Shown: positions 35,452 through 45,109, counted from the stretch's first letter. The stretch is 64,000 bases of DNA from Streptomyces sp. NBC_01304 (GCF_035975855.1 NZ_CP109055.1:9734001-9798000), one strand, 5' to 3'. A program made the numbers and translations. Notes: a model not told the origin generated them from the sequence alone.

Positions 35452-35706
35452 GGGAGTCGCTCCTCACTCGGCCAACACTGTGCCGAAACTCTGTCGCACC
35501 GGCTCAACTGCGGTGTTCTCGCAGGTCAAGGGGGGATCTGAGGGCGCCAGTGTAGGCGCAGGTGCGGGTGCCTGTAACCGTGTCCTGCCGGACCAAGTCC
35601 CGTGATTCCCCAGCTGTTCTGCCAACGGCCCTGATCACCGGCCATTGCCCGGCGGCCCGGGCCTGCACATACTGATCCGCATCGATTTCCGCATGGGGGG
35701 CCGTTC

Positions 35707-36447
35707 ATGAGCGAGAACACCAGCGCACAGACCGCAGCCGGAGCGACCGCCACGGCGGACAGGGCGGCCGAGCCCATGGTGCGGGTGACGGATCTGCACC
35801 GCACCTACGGTGCCGGAGCCGCCGCGGTCCATGCCCTGCGGGGTGTCTCCTTCGAGATCCCGCGCGGCGAACTGATCGCGCTCAAGGGCAGGTCGGGCTC
35901 CGGCAAGACGACGCTCCTCAATCTGGTCGGCGGGCTCGACACCCCGGACGGGGGCCGCATCACCGTCGACGGCACCGATCTGGCCGGGCTCGGTGAGGAC
36001 GGTCTCCTGGAGCTGCGCCGCGACCGGATCGGCTTCATCTTCCAGTCCTTCGGCCTGATCCCGATCCTGTCGGCCGCCGAGAACGTCGGCGTACCCATGC
36101 GGCTGCGCAAGACCGATCCCAAGGAGCGCGAACAGCGCGTCGAACTGCTCCTCGCCCTGGTGGGCCTCGCCGATCAGGCGGCTCAGCGGCCCGGCGAGCT
36201 CTCCGGCGGCCAGCAGCAGCGCGTCGCCATCGCCCGGGCGCTCGCCAACCGGCCCGCCCTGCTGATCGCCGACGAACCGACGGGTCAGCTCGACGCGGAG
36301 ACCGGCCTCGCCGTGATGGAGCTGCTGCGCGCCGTGGTGCGCAGCGAGGGCGTGACGGCGCTGGTGGCCACGCACGACACCCAGCTCCTGGGCCTCGCCG
36401 ACCGGGTGCTCGAGCTCAACGACGGGGTCATCGTCGAGCACTCCTGA
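35707..36447 (+). CDS. ABC transporter ATP-binding protein (LolD/MacB type)
   Basis: This 246-residue ATPase is the first gene of a four-gene FtsX-type ABC region. It has Walker [10 protein letters not shown] (about 63-71), Q-loop [10 protein letters not shown], signature [16 protein letters not shown], Walker [10 protein letters not shown] and H-loop VATHDTQ. The ATG lies after GGGG at 6-7 bases. A 197-base gap with a hairpin separates it from the permeases, so it may be expressed apart from the other three genes, which are tightly coupled. Confidence 0.92.
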   Translation: MSENTSAQTAAGATATADRAAEPMVRVTDLHRTYGAGAAAVHALRGVSFEIPRGELIALKGRSGSGKTTLLNLVGGLDTPDGGRITVDGTDLAGLGEDGLLELRRDRIGFIFQSFGLIPILSAAENVGVPMRLRKTDPKEREQRVELLLALVGLADQAAQRPGELSGGQQQRVAIARALANRPALLIADEPTGQLDAETGLAVMELLRAVVRSEGVTALVATHDTQLLGLADRVLELNDGVIVEHS

Positions 36448-36496
36448 CCAGCGGTCCGGGGCCTCCAACGCGCCGGAAGCGCGGCCGACACGGCAG

Positions 36497-36528
36497 CCGG
36501 ATTCCGGAACGGCAGCACCGGAATCCGG
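36497..36528. terminator. inverted repeat between ABC ATPase and permease genes
   Basis: The perfect 11-base arms CCGGATTCCGG and CCGGAATCCGG have a 10-base loop. The position (50 bases after the ATPase stop) suits a terminator or attenuator; an operator for the permease operon is the alternative. Confidence 0.55.
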
Positions 36529-36644
36529 TCACAATTCGATCAAGTCATCGGGCGGAGCGGTGTCTTCCGCCGGTCGTGTCTGAAAACATCCCGACCGAAA
36601 GGGCTTTCGGGGGCGCGCCCACAGGGATATTTCGGGGGAGACCG

Positions 36645-39600
36645 GTGACCGGATTTGTGTTCCTCCGCGCACGCGGACACCGGTTGCTGCTCACGGCGGC
36701 CCTGCTGGCCGTGCTGCTCACCACGGCGGTACTCGCCACCCTCGCCGCCTTCGCCGGATCCGTGGGGGACGCCGGGCTGCGGCACGCCCTGCAGACCCGG
36801 AACGCCGCGGCCGCCTCGCTGGTCATCACCTCCGACAACGCCGAGGCGGACCGCGCCGAAGCCACCCGGGCCGCACAGCACGGAGCGCGCCAGACCTTCG
36901 ACCAACTCCCGGTGTCACTCAAGGAGTTCGACACCTCGGGGCCGTACGCACTGCCCCGCGCGCTGCAGACGGCCGCCGCCCGCAAGGGCGAACCGGACCT
37001 GACGAAGTTCGCCGTCGCGGACCGCTCGAAGGTCCGCCTGTCGGCAGGCGAGTGGCCCACCTCGGCCCCCGACGGCGTCCTCGGCGTCGCCCTGCCGGAG
37101 GCCGCCGCGAAAGCGCTGAAACTGACCCCGGGTCCGCGAGTGCTGCGCCTCACCGACCGGCTGCACGGCCCCGCGGTACGGATCCGCGTCACCGGCACCT
37201 ACCGCCCGGCCGACCGGAACGATCCGTACTGGCAGCTCGACGAGCTCGGCGGACGCGGCGTGGGCAAGGACTCCTTCACGCTGTACGGGCCGCTGCTCAC
37301 CGACCCCGCCGTCCTCGACTCCGGCCGGATCAGCCACGCCGGATCGGCCTGGCTGGCCACCGCCGACTACGGCACGCTCGGCGCCGGCCGGATCGACGCG
37401 CTGCGCGACACCGCGAAGAAGGGCCTGAAGTTCCTCGACGCGCAGCCCGCGCTCAAGGGCAGCGTCTCCGCCACCACCCAACTCCCCGCAGTGCTCGACC
37501 AGTTGGAACGCGCCCTGCTCGTGTCGCGGGCCACCCTGCTCATCGTCTCGCTGCAGCTGGTGCTGCTCGCCGCGTACGCGCTGCTGCTCGTGGCCCGGCT
37601 GCTGAGCACCGAACGCGCGGGCGAGAACGAGGTGTTGCTGGCCCGAGGCGCCTCGCGCGGCCGGATCGCGGGGCTCGCCGCAGTCGAGGCGCTGCTCCTC
37701 GCCCTGCCCGCGGCAGTGTGCGCGCCCCTGCTCGCCGGTCCGCTCACCCGGCTGCTCGCCGGACAGGGCCTCCTGGCCCGGATCGGGCTGCACCTCGACA
37801 CCTCGCTGACCGCGCAGGTCTGGCTGGTCGGCGTACTGGCCTCGCTGGCCTGCGCGCTGGCCGTGGTGGGTCCGGCGCTCACCGCGGCCCGGTCCGGCCA
37901 CGGCCGGACCCGGGCGCTGCCCGCACCGCTGCGGGCCGGAGCCGACGTCGGACTCCTGGTCATCGCCGCCGTCGCCTACTGGCAGCTCGACCGGCGCACA
38001 CTGGACAGCGGCGCGCTGAGCGGCGACCGCGAGGGCGAGTTGGGCATCGATCCGCTGCTCGTCGTCGCTCCCGCGCTCGCCCTGCTCGCCGGCACCGTGC
38101 TGACCCTGCGACTGCTCCCGCCGGCCGCGAAGCTCGCCGAGCGGCACGCCGTCGGCGGCCGCGGCCTCACCGTCTCGCTGGCCGGCTGGCAGTTCAGCCG
38201 CAGACCGCTGCGCGGCGCGGGCACGGTGCTGTTGCTCGTGCTCGCCGTCGCGATGGGCATGCTCGCCCTCGGCCAGGGCGCGTCCTGGGACCGCTCGCAG
38301 GACGACCAGGCGGACTTCCGCGCGGGCGCCCCGGTGCGAGTGCTGGGCAGCAGCGGCGCCGCGTTCGGCCAGGGCGGGGCGTACGACGAGCTGGCGGGCC
38401 TGCGGGCCGCGGCGCCCGCCGCCCGCAGCGAGGTGGGGCTGTCCGGCGGACGCCGGGCAACCCTGCTCGCGCTCGACACCACGACCGCCGGGCCGCACCT
38501 GCGCATGCGGGACGATCTGGCCCAGGGCGACCAGGCGAGGCTGCTTGCGGCACTGCGCCCCGAAAAGGCCGCGCCCACCGGGCTGTTGCTGCCCGCCGAC
38601 ACGGCGCGCCTCGACCTCGACATCACCCTGCGCGGCCCGGACGAGGACCCGGGCGTCAGGGCCGGCAACGGCCTCACCGTGACCGCCGAGGACCGCTACG
38701 GAGTGCCCTACCAGCTGTTCGCGGACGGCCTGACGCCGGACGGCGAGCCGCACACGCTGACGCTGGACCTGGACGCGGCCGCCGACGCCCCGGTCGGCAA
38801 GCCCGCCGGTCCGCTGACGCTGACCGCGATCGAGTTCGAGGAAGCCGGCTATCCGGAACGGGTGCTGCCCAAGCGGCTCACCATCGGGGAGATTCGTGCC
38901 ATCGGAGCGGACGGCAGCGCGCAGAAGGTGTCCACGCCGAAGGATGCGCGCTGGCACGGGAAGGCCACGGTGAGCCCGGAGCCGAACTCCCTGGGCGGGG
39001 ACGAGATCGCGCCGAAGGTCACCGACGTACGTGCCACGCCCGGCACGCCGCTGGACGTCAAGTACCACACAGGTACGGGCATCTCCGACGAACGGTGGGA
39101 CGCCGAGCGCACCGTCACCGTCCGGGTCGCCGCCGCGCGGGCCGAACCCGTGGTGCCGGCCGCGCTGGTGACGCCGCGCTTCCTCGAATCCAGTGGTGCG
39201 AAGACCGGCTCCGTCGTCGAAGTCCCGCTGTCCGGCAAGCCCGTCAAGGTGAAGATCGCGGGCGTCCTGCAGGGCGTCCCGACGACCGGGCCCGGCCTCG
39301 GACGACCCGATCCGGCCGGGACCAAGGCCACCACGACCGACGGCGGCGCCATGCTGCTCGATCTCCGGGCCGTCAACCGGGTGCTGAGCGAGACCCGCCC
39401 CGACGCCGTGGTCACGCCCACCGAGTGGTGGCTGTTCACCAAGCCCGGCAAGGCGGCACAGGTCGCGGCGGAGCTGCGGGACCGCGCCGAGATCGACCCC
39501 GGTCAGATCCAGGTACGCGACGAGATCGCCGAGGAGCTGCATGACGATCCGCTGGGCGCAGGCCCACAGACGGCCCTGCTCGCCGTCGCCCTGGTCGCCG

Positions 39601-39986
39601 CGGCACTGGCCGCGGTGGGCTTCGCGGTGAGTACGGCAGGCGCCGTACGGGAACGCGCGGCGGAGTTCGCGGTGCTCCGGGCGCTCGGCACCCCACGACG
39701 GCAGCTGGCCCGGCTCCTCGCCGCCGAACAGTCGCTCCTGATCGGGCTCGCGCTCGTGATCGGGGTGGCCCTCGGCGCGGTCCTCACCCGGGCCGTCGTA
39801 CCGCTGATCGTGCTCACCGGACAGGCCGCCCAGCCGGTACCGGGCGTGCTCGTCGAACTGCCCGTCGGCCGGGTCGCCCTGCTGCTCGCAGCAGTTGCCG
39901 CGGCGCCCGCGCTCATCGTGGCCGTCCTCGCCCTGCGCCGCGGCGATCCCGCGACGGCGCTGCGCGTCCAAGGAGGCGAGCGATGA
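36645..39986 (+). CDS. FtsX-type ABC permease, very large extracytoplasmic region
   Basis: This protein of about 1113 residues has an N-terminal helix (LLLTAALLAVLLTTAVLATLAAF), an exterior domain, a membrane block at about 285-420 (LLIVSLQLVLLAAYALLLVARLL and following), further helices near 430-560, a second exterior domain of about 380 residues (about 560-960), and a C-terminal FtsX domain with EFAVLRALGTPRRQLARLLAAEQSLL. The GTG at 36645 has GGGGGAG at 4-5 bases and is preferred; an upstream GTG (36576) would add 23 residues. Its stop overlaps the next gene (ATGA). Probable exporter or envelope mechanotransmission role; substrate unknown. Confidence 0.87.
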   Translation: MTGFVFLRARGHRLLLTAALLAVLLTTAVLATLAAFAGSVGDAGLRHALQTRNAAAASLVITSDNAEADRAEATRAAQHGARQTFDQLPVSLKEFDTSGPYALPRALQTAAARKGEPDLTKFAVADRSKVRLSAGEWPTSAPDGVLGVALPEAAAKALKLTPGPRVLRLTDRLHGPAVRIRVTGTYRPADRNDPYWQLDELGGRGVGKDSFTLYGPLLTDPAVLDSGRISHAGSAWLATADYGTLGAGRIDALRDTAKKGLKFLDAQPALKGSVSATTQLPAVLDQLERALLVSRATLLIVSLQLVLLAAYALLLVARLLSTERAGENEVLLARGASRGRIAGLAAVEALLLALPAAVCAPLLAGPLTRLLAGQGLLARIGLHLDTSLTAQVWLVGVLASLACALAVVGPALTAARSGHGRTRALPAPLRAGADVGLLVIAAVAYWQLDRRTLDSGALSGDREGELGIDPLLVVAPALALLAGTVLTLRLLPPAAKLAERHAVGGRGLTVSLAGWQFSRRPLRGAGTVLLLVLAVAMGMLALGQGASWDRSQDDQADFRAGAPVRVLGSSGAAFGQGGAYDELAGLRAAAPAARSEVGLSGGRRATLLALDTTTAGPHLRMRDDLAQGDQARLLAALRPEKAAPTGLLLPADTARLDLDITLRGPDEDPGVRAGNGLTVTAEDRYGVPYQLFADGLTPDGEPHTLTLDLDAAADAPVGKPAGPLTLTAIEFEEAGYPERVLPKRLTIGEIRAIGADGSAQKVSTPKDARWHGKATVSPEPNSLGGDEIAPKVTDVRATPGTPLDVKYHTGTGISDERWDAERTVTVRVAAARAEPVVPAALVTPRFLESSGAKTGSVVEVPLSGKPVKVKIAGVLQGVPTTGPGLGRPDPAGTKATTTDGGAMLLDLRAVNRVLSETRPDAVVTPTEWWLFTKPGKAAQVAAELRDRAEIDPGQIQVRDEIAEELHDDPLGAGPQTALLAVALVAAALAAVGFAVSTAGAVRERAAEFAVLRALGTPRRQLARLLAAEQSLLIGLALVIGVALGAVLTRAVVPLIVLTGQAAQPVPGVLVELPVGRVALLLAAVAAAPALIVAVLALRRGDPATALRVQGGER

Positions 39987-42712
39987 AGGCTGTTGCTCCC
40001 TGGGTCCGCACCCGGCTGCGCACCGCCCCCGGGCCCACCGCCGCACTGATGCTCCTGGTCCTGGTCACCTCGTTCCTCGCCGCGGCGTTCCCGCGTGCGG
40101 TCGACACGTACGAAAGCCGGGGCCTGCGCCACGAAGTGCGCGTCGCGCCACCGAAGCAGAGCGTCATCGAACTGACCGACCAGCCGCTGAACGACCTGGA
40201 TGCCGACCCGAACGAGCAGATCGACGCGCTGCGTCCGCGGAATCTGAACGAGCGCTACCGCAAGATCCTCGACCGGCTGCCAGCGGCCCTGCGTGCCGAC
40301 TCCGCGCAGTCCACCTTCGGCGTGCGGATCCCGGACCCCGCGGAAGCGAGCGACACGTGGCTGCCCGCCCTCGACGGCGGATCCCCGGTGTTCACGCTCA
40401 GCGCCCCGGCCGGGCTCGCCGCACACTCCACGCTGAAGTCGGGGCGCCTGCCCACGGCAGCGGCGGGCTCCGTCGGCCCGGACACCAACGAGGTGCAGGC
40501 CGCGGTCACTTCGGCCACCGCCAAGGTCCTCCACATCAAGGTCGGATCGACCATCCACGTGCCACGGGAGGGCACCCCGGACCCGCTCACCGTGAAGATC
40601 ACGGGCATCGTCGAACCCGTGCACCCGACCAAGAGCTACTGGGCCGTCGAGCCGGTCCTGCGCGCACCCGTCCAACTGCACACGCCGGGGCAGCCGCCGA
40701 TGCCGTACTGGCACGGAGCGCTGCTCCTGCCGTCCGGGGCGGCACCGGTACTCCTGTCGGTGATGTCGCAGACCGAGGTGTACTGGCGCATCGCCCCCGA
40801 TCCGTCCGGACTCGGTGTCACCGACGTGCCCCGCATCAAGTCGGCGATCGCCTCCTTCGAGAACGGGCCGCTGCAGGCCCGCCTGCGCTCCGCCGTCTCA
40901 CCGGGCCTGGAGACCGACACCAGCCTGGACAACACCCTCGTCGAATTCGACGACGTCGTCTCCGCCATCCGGCCGGTGGTCGCCGTCGGATCCTTCGGCG
41001 TCGGCAGCGTCGCCGGCGTCGTCCTGCTCATGGCCGGCGGTCTGGCCGCCGCGCGACGGCACACGGAGCTGTCCCTGCTGCGCTCCCGCGGCGGTTCGCT
41101 CGCGGGGATCGCCGGACGGCTCCTCGCGGAGACCGCCGTGCCCGTGCTGCCCGCCGCGGCCGTCGGCTGCTTCCTCGCCTTCGTGGCCACGTCCGAGGGC
41201 CGGACGCTGCCGCCGTTGCTCGCCTCTGCCGCGGTGGCGTTCGTGGCCTGTGCCGCGCTGCCGGTTCGGGCCGCCGTGCTGCACCGCAGGCCCCGGCTGC
41301 ACGGCGAGCGCGAGGACCTCGTACGCGCCAGGCCCTCGCGCCGCCGCATCGTGGCCGAGGTGACGGTCCTGGTGCTGACGGTGGCCGCGGTCGCCGCACT
41401 GCGCCGCCGGGGTGTGGCGGAGGGCGAGGTGGACCAACTCCTCAGTGCCGCGCCCGTCCTGGTGGGGATCATCGCCGCGCTGGTGCTCGTACGCCTGTAT
41501 CCGCTGCCCCTGCGTCTTGCGGCGCTTCCGGTGGCGCGTCGGCGCGGGGCGATCGGCTTCCTGTCCCTTGCCCGTGCGGGCCGCTCCCCGTCCGCCGCGG
41601 CCCTGCCGCTCCTCGCGCTGCTGCTTGCCCTGACCACCGCGGCGTTCGGCGGCTCGGTGCTGGCAGGGATCGACGACGCCCGGGACCGGGCATCGCTGAC
41701 CGCGGTGGGCGCCGACGCCCGCATCGGCTCGGCCGATCCGCTGCCGGACAAGCTGACCGATCAGGTGCGGGCGTTGCCCCGGGTGGACGACGTGGCCCCC
41801 CTCCATCGCGACTTCACCCTGGACCTGGGGGATGCGAGCACCGAGACCGTCACGCTCCTCGCCGTCGACCCGGCCTCGTACGCGCGGCTCGCCCGCAGCA
41901 CCGGCCTCGGCGCCTTCCGGGCCGAGGACCTGCGCAGGTCCTCCGGGGCGCTGCCCGCGCTGGCCTCGCCCGGTGTCGCCGAGCGGCTGGGCGGCCGGGA
42001 GGCCAGGGTCGGCCCCGGGACCGGCCAGTTCGACGTGCGGGTGCGGTCCGTCCGTGACACCACACCGGGGCTGGCCGACGGCGGCGAGTTCCTGGTGGTC
42101 GACGCCGCGGGAGTGCCGCACAGCAGCCCCAACACGCTCCTGATCTCCGGCCCTTCGGTGTCCGTCGACGCCCTGCGGACGGCGGCAGGCAAGGCCGGTG
42201 TCCCGGTCAGCGTCACCACCCGGGCCGCCGAGCGGGCCGGCTTCGTCGCCTCGCCCGTGCAGAGCGGCGCCGAACGGATCTACGCACTGGCCGTGGTCGC
42301 GGGGGCCGGATACGCGCTCCTCGCGCTGCTCCTCTCGCTGCTGCAGGCCGGTCCTCAGCAGACCACGCTCCTCGGACGGCTGCGGACCATGGGCCTGACC
42401 GGCCGGCAGGGCCGCCGCCTGCTCGTCCTGGAGAACCTGCCGCGCACGCTCCTCGCCGCGAGCGGCGGAGCCCTGGTCGGCTGGGCGGCGATCCGGCTGA
42501 TGGCGCCGGGCATCCAGCTGGACCGCCTGGCCCTGTCCGCCCCGGGACGCTTCGCCTCACTCGGCCCGGTACAGCTGCGCGCCGACCTGCTCAGCCTGCT
42601 GCTGCCCGCGCTCGCCGTGGTGGTGATCGCGTCGGCGGTGGCCACGGTGCAGGCCTGGGTCACCACCCGGCGTACGACAACGACCGAACTCAGGGCAGGA
42701 GACACCCGATGA
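39983..42712 (+). CDS. FtsX-type ABC permease
   Basis: This 909-residue permease is paired with the previous one. The ATG overlaps the upstream stop and its own stop overlaps the ATPase start (both ATGA), so the three proteins should be made in equal amounts. It has an N-terminal anchor (AALMLLVLVTSFLAAAFPRAVDTYE), an exterior domain to about 320, a helix cluster (about 325-580) including GGLAAARRHTELSLLRSRGGS, a second exterior domain and a C-terminal three-helix FtsX end (GRLRTMGLTGRQGRRLLVLENLPRTLLAA). Likely a heterodimer with the 1113-residue protein. Confidence 0.88.
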   Translation: MKAVAPWVRTRLRTAPGPTAALMLLVLVTSFLAAAFPRAVDTYESRGLRHEVRVAPPKQSVIELTDQPLNDLDADPNEQIDALRPRNLNERYRKILDRLPAALRADSAQSTFGVRIPDPAEASDTWLPALDGGSPVFTLSAPAGLAAHSTLKSGRLPTAAAGSVGPDTNEVQAAVTSATAKVLHIKVGSTIHVPREGTPDPLTVKITGIVEPVHPTKSYWAVEPVLRAPVQLHTPGQPPMPYWHGALLLPSGAAPVLLSVMSQTEVYWRIAPDPSGLGVTDVPRIKSAIASFENGPLQARLRSAVSPGLETDTSLDNTLVEFDDVVSAIRPVVAVGSFGVGSVAGVVLLMAGGLAAARRHTELSLLRSRGGSLAGIAGRLLAETAVPVLPAAAVGCFLAFVATSEGRTLPPLLASAAVAFVACAALPVRAAVLHRRPRLHGEREDLVRARPSRRRIVAEVTVLVLTVAAVAALRRRGVAEGEVDQLLSAAPVLVGIIAALVLVRLYPLPLRLAALPVARRRGAIGFLSLARAGRSPSAAALPLLALLLALTTAAFGGSVLAGIDDARDRASLTAVGADARIGSADPLPDKLTDQVRALPRVDDVAPLHRDFTLDLGDASTETVTLLAVDPASYARLARSTGLGAFRAEDLRRSSGALPALASPGVAERLGGREARVGPGTGQFDVRVRSVRDTTPGLADGGEFLVVDAAGVPHSSPNTLLISGPSVSVDALRTAAGKAGVPVSVTTRAAERAGFVASPVQSGAERIYALAVVAGAGYALLALLLSLLQAGPQQTTLLGRLRTMGLTGRQGRRLLVLENLPRTLLAASGGALVGWAAIRLMAPGIQLDRLALSAPGRFASLGPVQLRADLLSLLLPALAVVVIASAVATVQAWVTTRRTTTTELRAGDTR

Positions 42713-43674
42713 CCGAGACCGTGTCCTCACCGGAGGTCACCCTCAGCGACCTCGAGCGCCGGGCGGCCGCCCGCCGCGACCGGCCCGCGTACGGCCACGA
42801 CGCGCTGATCACCTGCGACCGCCTGGTGCGCATCTTCTCCACCGACGGCGTGGAGGTGCAGGCCCTGCAGGGCCTCGACCTCCTGGTCCGCGAGGGCGAG
42901 TTGATGGCCCTGGTCGGAGCGTCGGGCAGTGGCAAGTCGACCCTGATGAACATCCTCGCCGGACTGGACGAACCCACCGCCGGCGCGGCGAAGGTGGCCG
43001 GCTGCGACCTGCTCGCCATGGGCGCCAAGGATCGCCTGCGCTACCGGCGGGAGGTGGTCGGCTTCGTCTGGCAGCAGACGGCCCGCAATCTGCTGCCGTA
43101 TCTGACCGCCGTCCAGAACGTGGCGCTGCCCATGCAGCTGCGCGGCCGCACCAAGAAGAAGGCCGAGCGGGCCGAGTCGCTGCTCGCGCTCCTCGACGTC
43201 GCGGACTGCCGCGACCGGCGTCCGCACCAGATGTCCGGCGGCCAGCAGCAGCGTGTGGCGATCGCGGTGGCGCTGGCCAACGAGCCGTCGGTGCTGCTCG
43301 CCGACGAACCCACCGGCGAGCTGGACTCGCACACCGCGGAGCAGGTGTTCGCGGCGCTGCGCACGGCCAACGAGGAGCTGGGCACGACGGTGGTCATCGT
43401 CACGCACGACCAGGAGGTGGCCACCGAGGTCCGCCGCACGGTCGCCATCCGCGACGGCCGCACCTCCACCGAGACCCTGCGCCGCACCGAGGTCGACGCG
43501 ACGACGGGCCAGGAGGCGGTGGTGGCAAGGGAGTACGCGATGCTGGACCGCGCCGGCCGCCTCCAGCTCCCCGCCGACTACACCGAGGCGCTGGGCATGC
43601 ACGACCGCGTCATGCTGGAGCTGGAGCCCGACCACATCGGAATCTGGCCGGACGACACGACAGAACAGACGTGA
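42709..43674 (+). CDS. ABC transporter ATPase with AbrB-like C-terminal extension
   Basis: This 321-residue ATPase is coupled to the two permeases. The ATPase core (about 25-255) has Walker A GASGSGKST, Q-loop FVWQQTARNLLPYL, signature [16 protein letters not shown], Walker B LLADEPTGELD and H-loop VTHDQEV. After the core, residues of about 275-318 read MLDRAGRLQLPADYTEALG, then MHDRVMLELEPDHIGIWPDD. This has the hallmark of a SpoVT/AbrB swapped-hairpin half (x-aGR-x-x-lP-x-x-x-x-x-x-Lg). If correct, the ATPase could dimerise through it or bind DNA. The start is ATG in ATGA. Confidence 0.9.
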   Translation: MTETVSSPEVTLSDLERRAAARRDRPAYGHDALITCDRLVRIFSTDGVEVQALQGLDLLVREGELMALVGASGSGKSTLMNILAGLDEPTAGAAKVAGCDLLAMGAKDRLRYRREVVGFVWQQTARNLLPYLTAVQNVALPMQLRGRTKKKAERAESLLALLDVADCRDRRPHQMSGGQQQRVAIAVALANEPSVLLADEPTGELDSHTAEQVFAALRTANEELGTTVVIVTHDQEVATEVRRTVAIRDGRTSTETLRRTEVDATTGQEAVVAREYAMLDRAGRLQLPADYTEALGMHDRVMLELEPDHIGIWPDDTTEQT

Positions 43675-43691
43675 CCTGAATCCACACGCCC

Positions 43692-44450
43692 GGCCCCCAC
43701 ACGGCCCGGTCTCGCGCAGCCGCTCTCGCACTGCCCGATCCCGTGCAGCCCGGTCCCGTGTGGCCTTCCCGCACGGCCCGATCTCGTACGGCCTGGTCCC
43801 GTGCGGCCTTCCCGTACGGCCTGGTCCCGTGCAGCCGGTTCCGTACGGTCCGATCCTGTGCAGTCCGGTCCCGTGTGGCCTTTCCGCACAGCCCGATCTC
43901 GTACGGCCTGGTCCCGTGCGGCCTTCCCGTACGGCCTGGTCCCGTGCAGCCGGTTCCGTACGGTCCGATCCTGTGCAGTCCGGTCCCGTGTGGCCTTCCC
44001 GCACAGCCCGATCTCGTACGGCCTGGTCCCGCGCGGCCTTCCCGTACGGCCTGGTCCCGTGCAGCCGGTTCCGTACGGTCCGATCCTGTGCAGTCCGGTC
44101 CCGTGTGGCCTTTCCGCGCAGCCCGATCTCGTACGGCCTGGTCCCGTGCGGCCTTCCCGTACGGCCTGGTCCCGTGCAGCCGGTTCCGTACGGTCCGATC
44201 CTGTGCAGTCCGGTCCCGTGTGGCCTTTCCGCGCAGCCCGACCTCGTACGGCCTGGTCCCGCGCGGCCCAGCCCCATGCGGCGTGTTCCCGTGCAGTCAG
44301 GTCCCGTGCGGCGTGGCCCTGCATAGCGAGCCGTCCCGTGCGGCCCGGCCCCACGTGGCGTTCCCGTGCAGTCAGGACCCGTGCAGCCCGGTCCCGCACA
44401 GCCTCACCCGGCAGCCTGGTCCCGCACAGCCTCACCCGCCACAGCCCGGC
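43692..44450. repeat. minisatellite with 115-bp higher-order period
   Basis: Between the ABC operon and the subtilisin inhibitor gene about 760 bases consist of degenerate 13-15-base units (GGCCTGGTCCCGTGC, GGCCTTCCCGTAC, AGCCGGTTCCGTAC, GGTCCGATCCTGTGC, AGTCCGGTCCCGTGT, GGCCTTTCCGCAC, AGCCCGATCTCGTAC). Eight units add up to 115 bases, and this block recurs nearly unchanged, starting at 43762, 43877, 43992, 44107 and 44222 (the fifth is partial). The flanks are diverged units. CCGTACGG palindromes recur several times per block. Long open frames on both strands are by-products: 115 is not a multiple of three, so the frame rotates between copies. No gene is supported here. Confidence 0.92.
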
Positions 44451-44579
44451 CCCACCCGACACGGTCCGTCCGGCCCTCACCCCGCCCCCGTACGACGGAC
44501 ACCCCGGCGCGTCACCTTGTCGACCCGTGGGGTCAGGGGTGGCCTGGCCTCCGGTACACGCACGACCCCGGAGGTTCGG

Positions 44580-44978
44580 ATGCGCCCCTCAGCCCACTCG
44601 GCTCTAGCCACGCTCGCCGCCACCGCCCTGATCGCCCTGGTGCCCGCCGCACCCGCCCAGGCGGACGCCGCCCCGCGAGGCGGCGGCCTGTTCCTGACCG
44701 TGTCCGGGTCGGAGAACACCTGGATCCGCGGCGTCCTCCTGCGCTGCCCGCCGAACCCGACCCCGCACCCGAAGGCCGCGCAGGCCTGCGCCGCGCTCGA
44801 CGCCGTACGCGGCGACTTCGACAAGCTGCCCCTCGCCCCGGGCGCCTGCACGCTGCAGCTCGACCCGGTCACGGTCAGTGCCTCGGGCACCCATCGCGGA
44901 CGCCCGCTGGCCTGGCACAAGACGTTCCCCAACGCCTGCGCGATGACCGCCGCCACCGGCCCGGTCTTCGCGTTCTGA
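44580..44978 (+). CDS. Subtilisin inhibitor-like (SSI) secreted protease inhibitor
   Basis: This 132-residue secreted inhibitor of serine proteases has a signal peptide (about 1-29, cut after AQA/DAA). The mature part of about 103 residues follows the SSI pattern: RGVLLRCPPNP...QACAALDAV with disulfide C56-C70, GAC-TLQLDPVTVSASG, and NACAMTAATGPVFAF with disulfide C90-C120 and the conserved VFAF end. Aligned with classical SSI (C-P-M-V-Y-D-P), the reactive loop here is C-T-L-Q-L-D-P, so P1 is predicted as Leu92. That would favour subtilisin- or chymotrypsin-like targets. The ATG has GGAGG at 5 bases. The gene lies directly after the minisatellite. Confidence 0.92.
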   Translation: MRPSAHSALATLAATALIALVPAAPAQADAAPRGGGLFLTVSGSENTWIRGVLLRCPPNPTPHPKAAQACAALDAVRGDFDKLPLAPGACTLQLDPVTVSASGTHRGRPLAWHKTFPNACAMTAATGPVFAF

Positions 44979-45109
44979 TCGCGTTCCGGTCGTTCTCGGA
45001 TCGTGGAAATGCGCAGACGCTAGCGGAAGTGGGTCTTCGCGAGGGACGATGAACTCCTGGTCGCGGTGCGGGCACGCAGGTGTCCGACCGGTGGGAGGAG
45101 GGTGTCGCG

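Noticed and set aside
37052..42057. Long alternative-frame open frames overlapping the two FtsX permease genes
   Set aside because: Arg/Gly/Ala-rich shadows of genuine genes that carry membrane segments and FtsX motifs and are linked by ATGA overlaps.
42727..44480. Long open frames on both strands across the 43.7-44.5 kb repeat, encoding Arg/Pro/Gly/Thr-rich repeats
   Set aside because: They exist in several frames on both strands because the repeat is G+C-rich and lacks stop codons. The 115-base period is not a multiple of three, so no frame keeps a constant protein repeat. No ribosome binding site fits.
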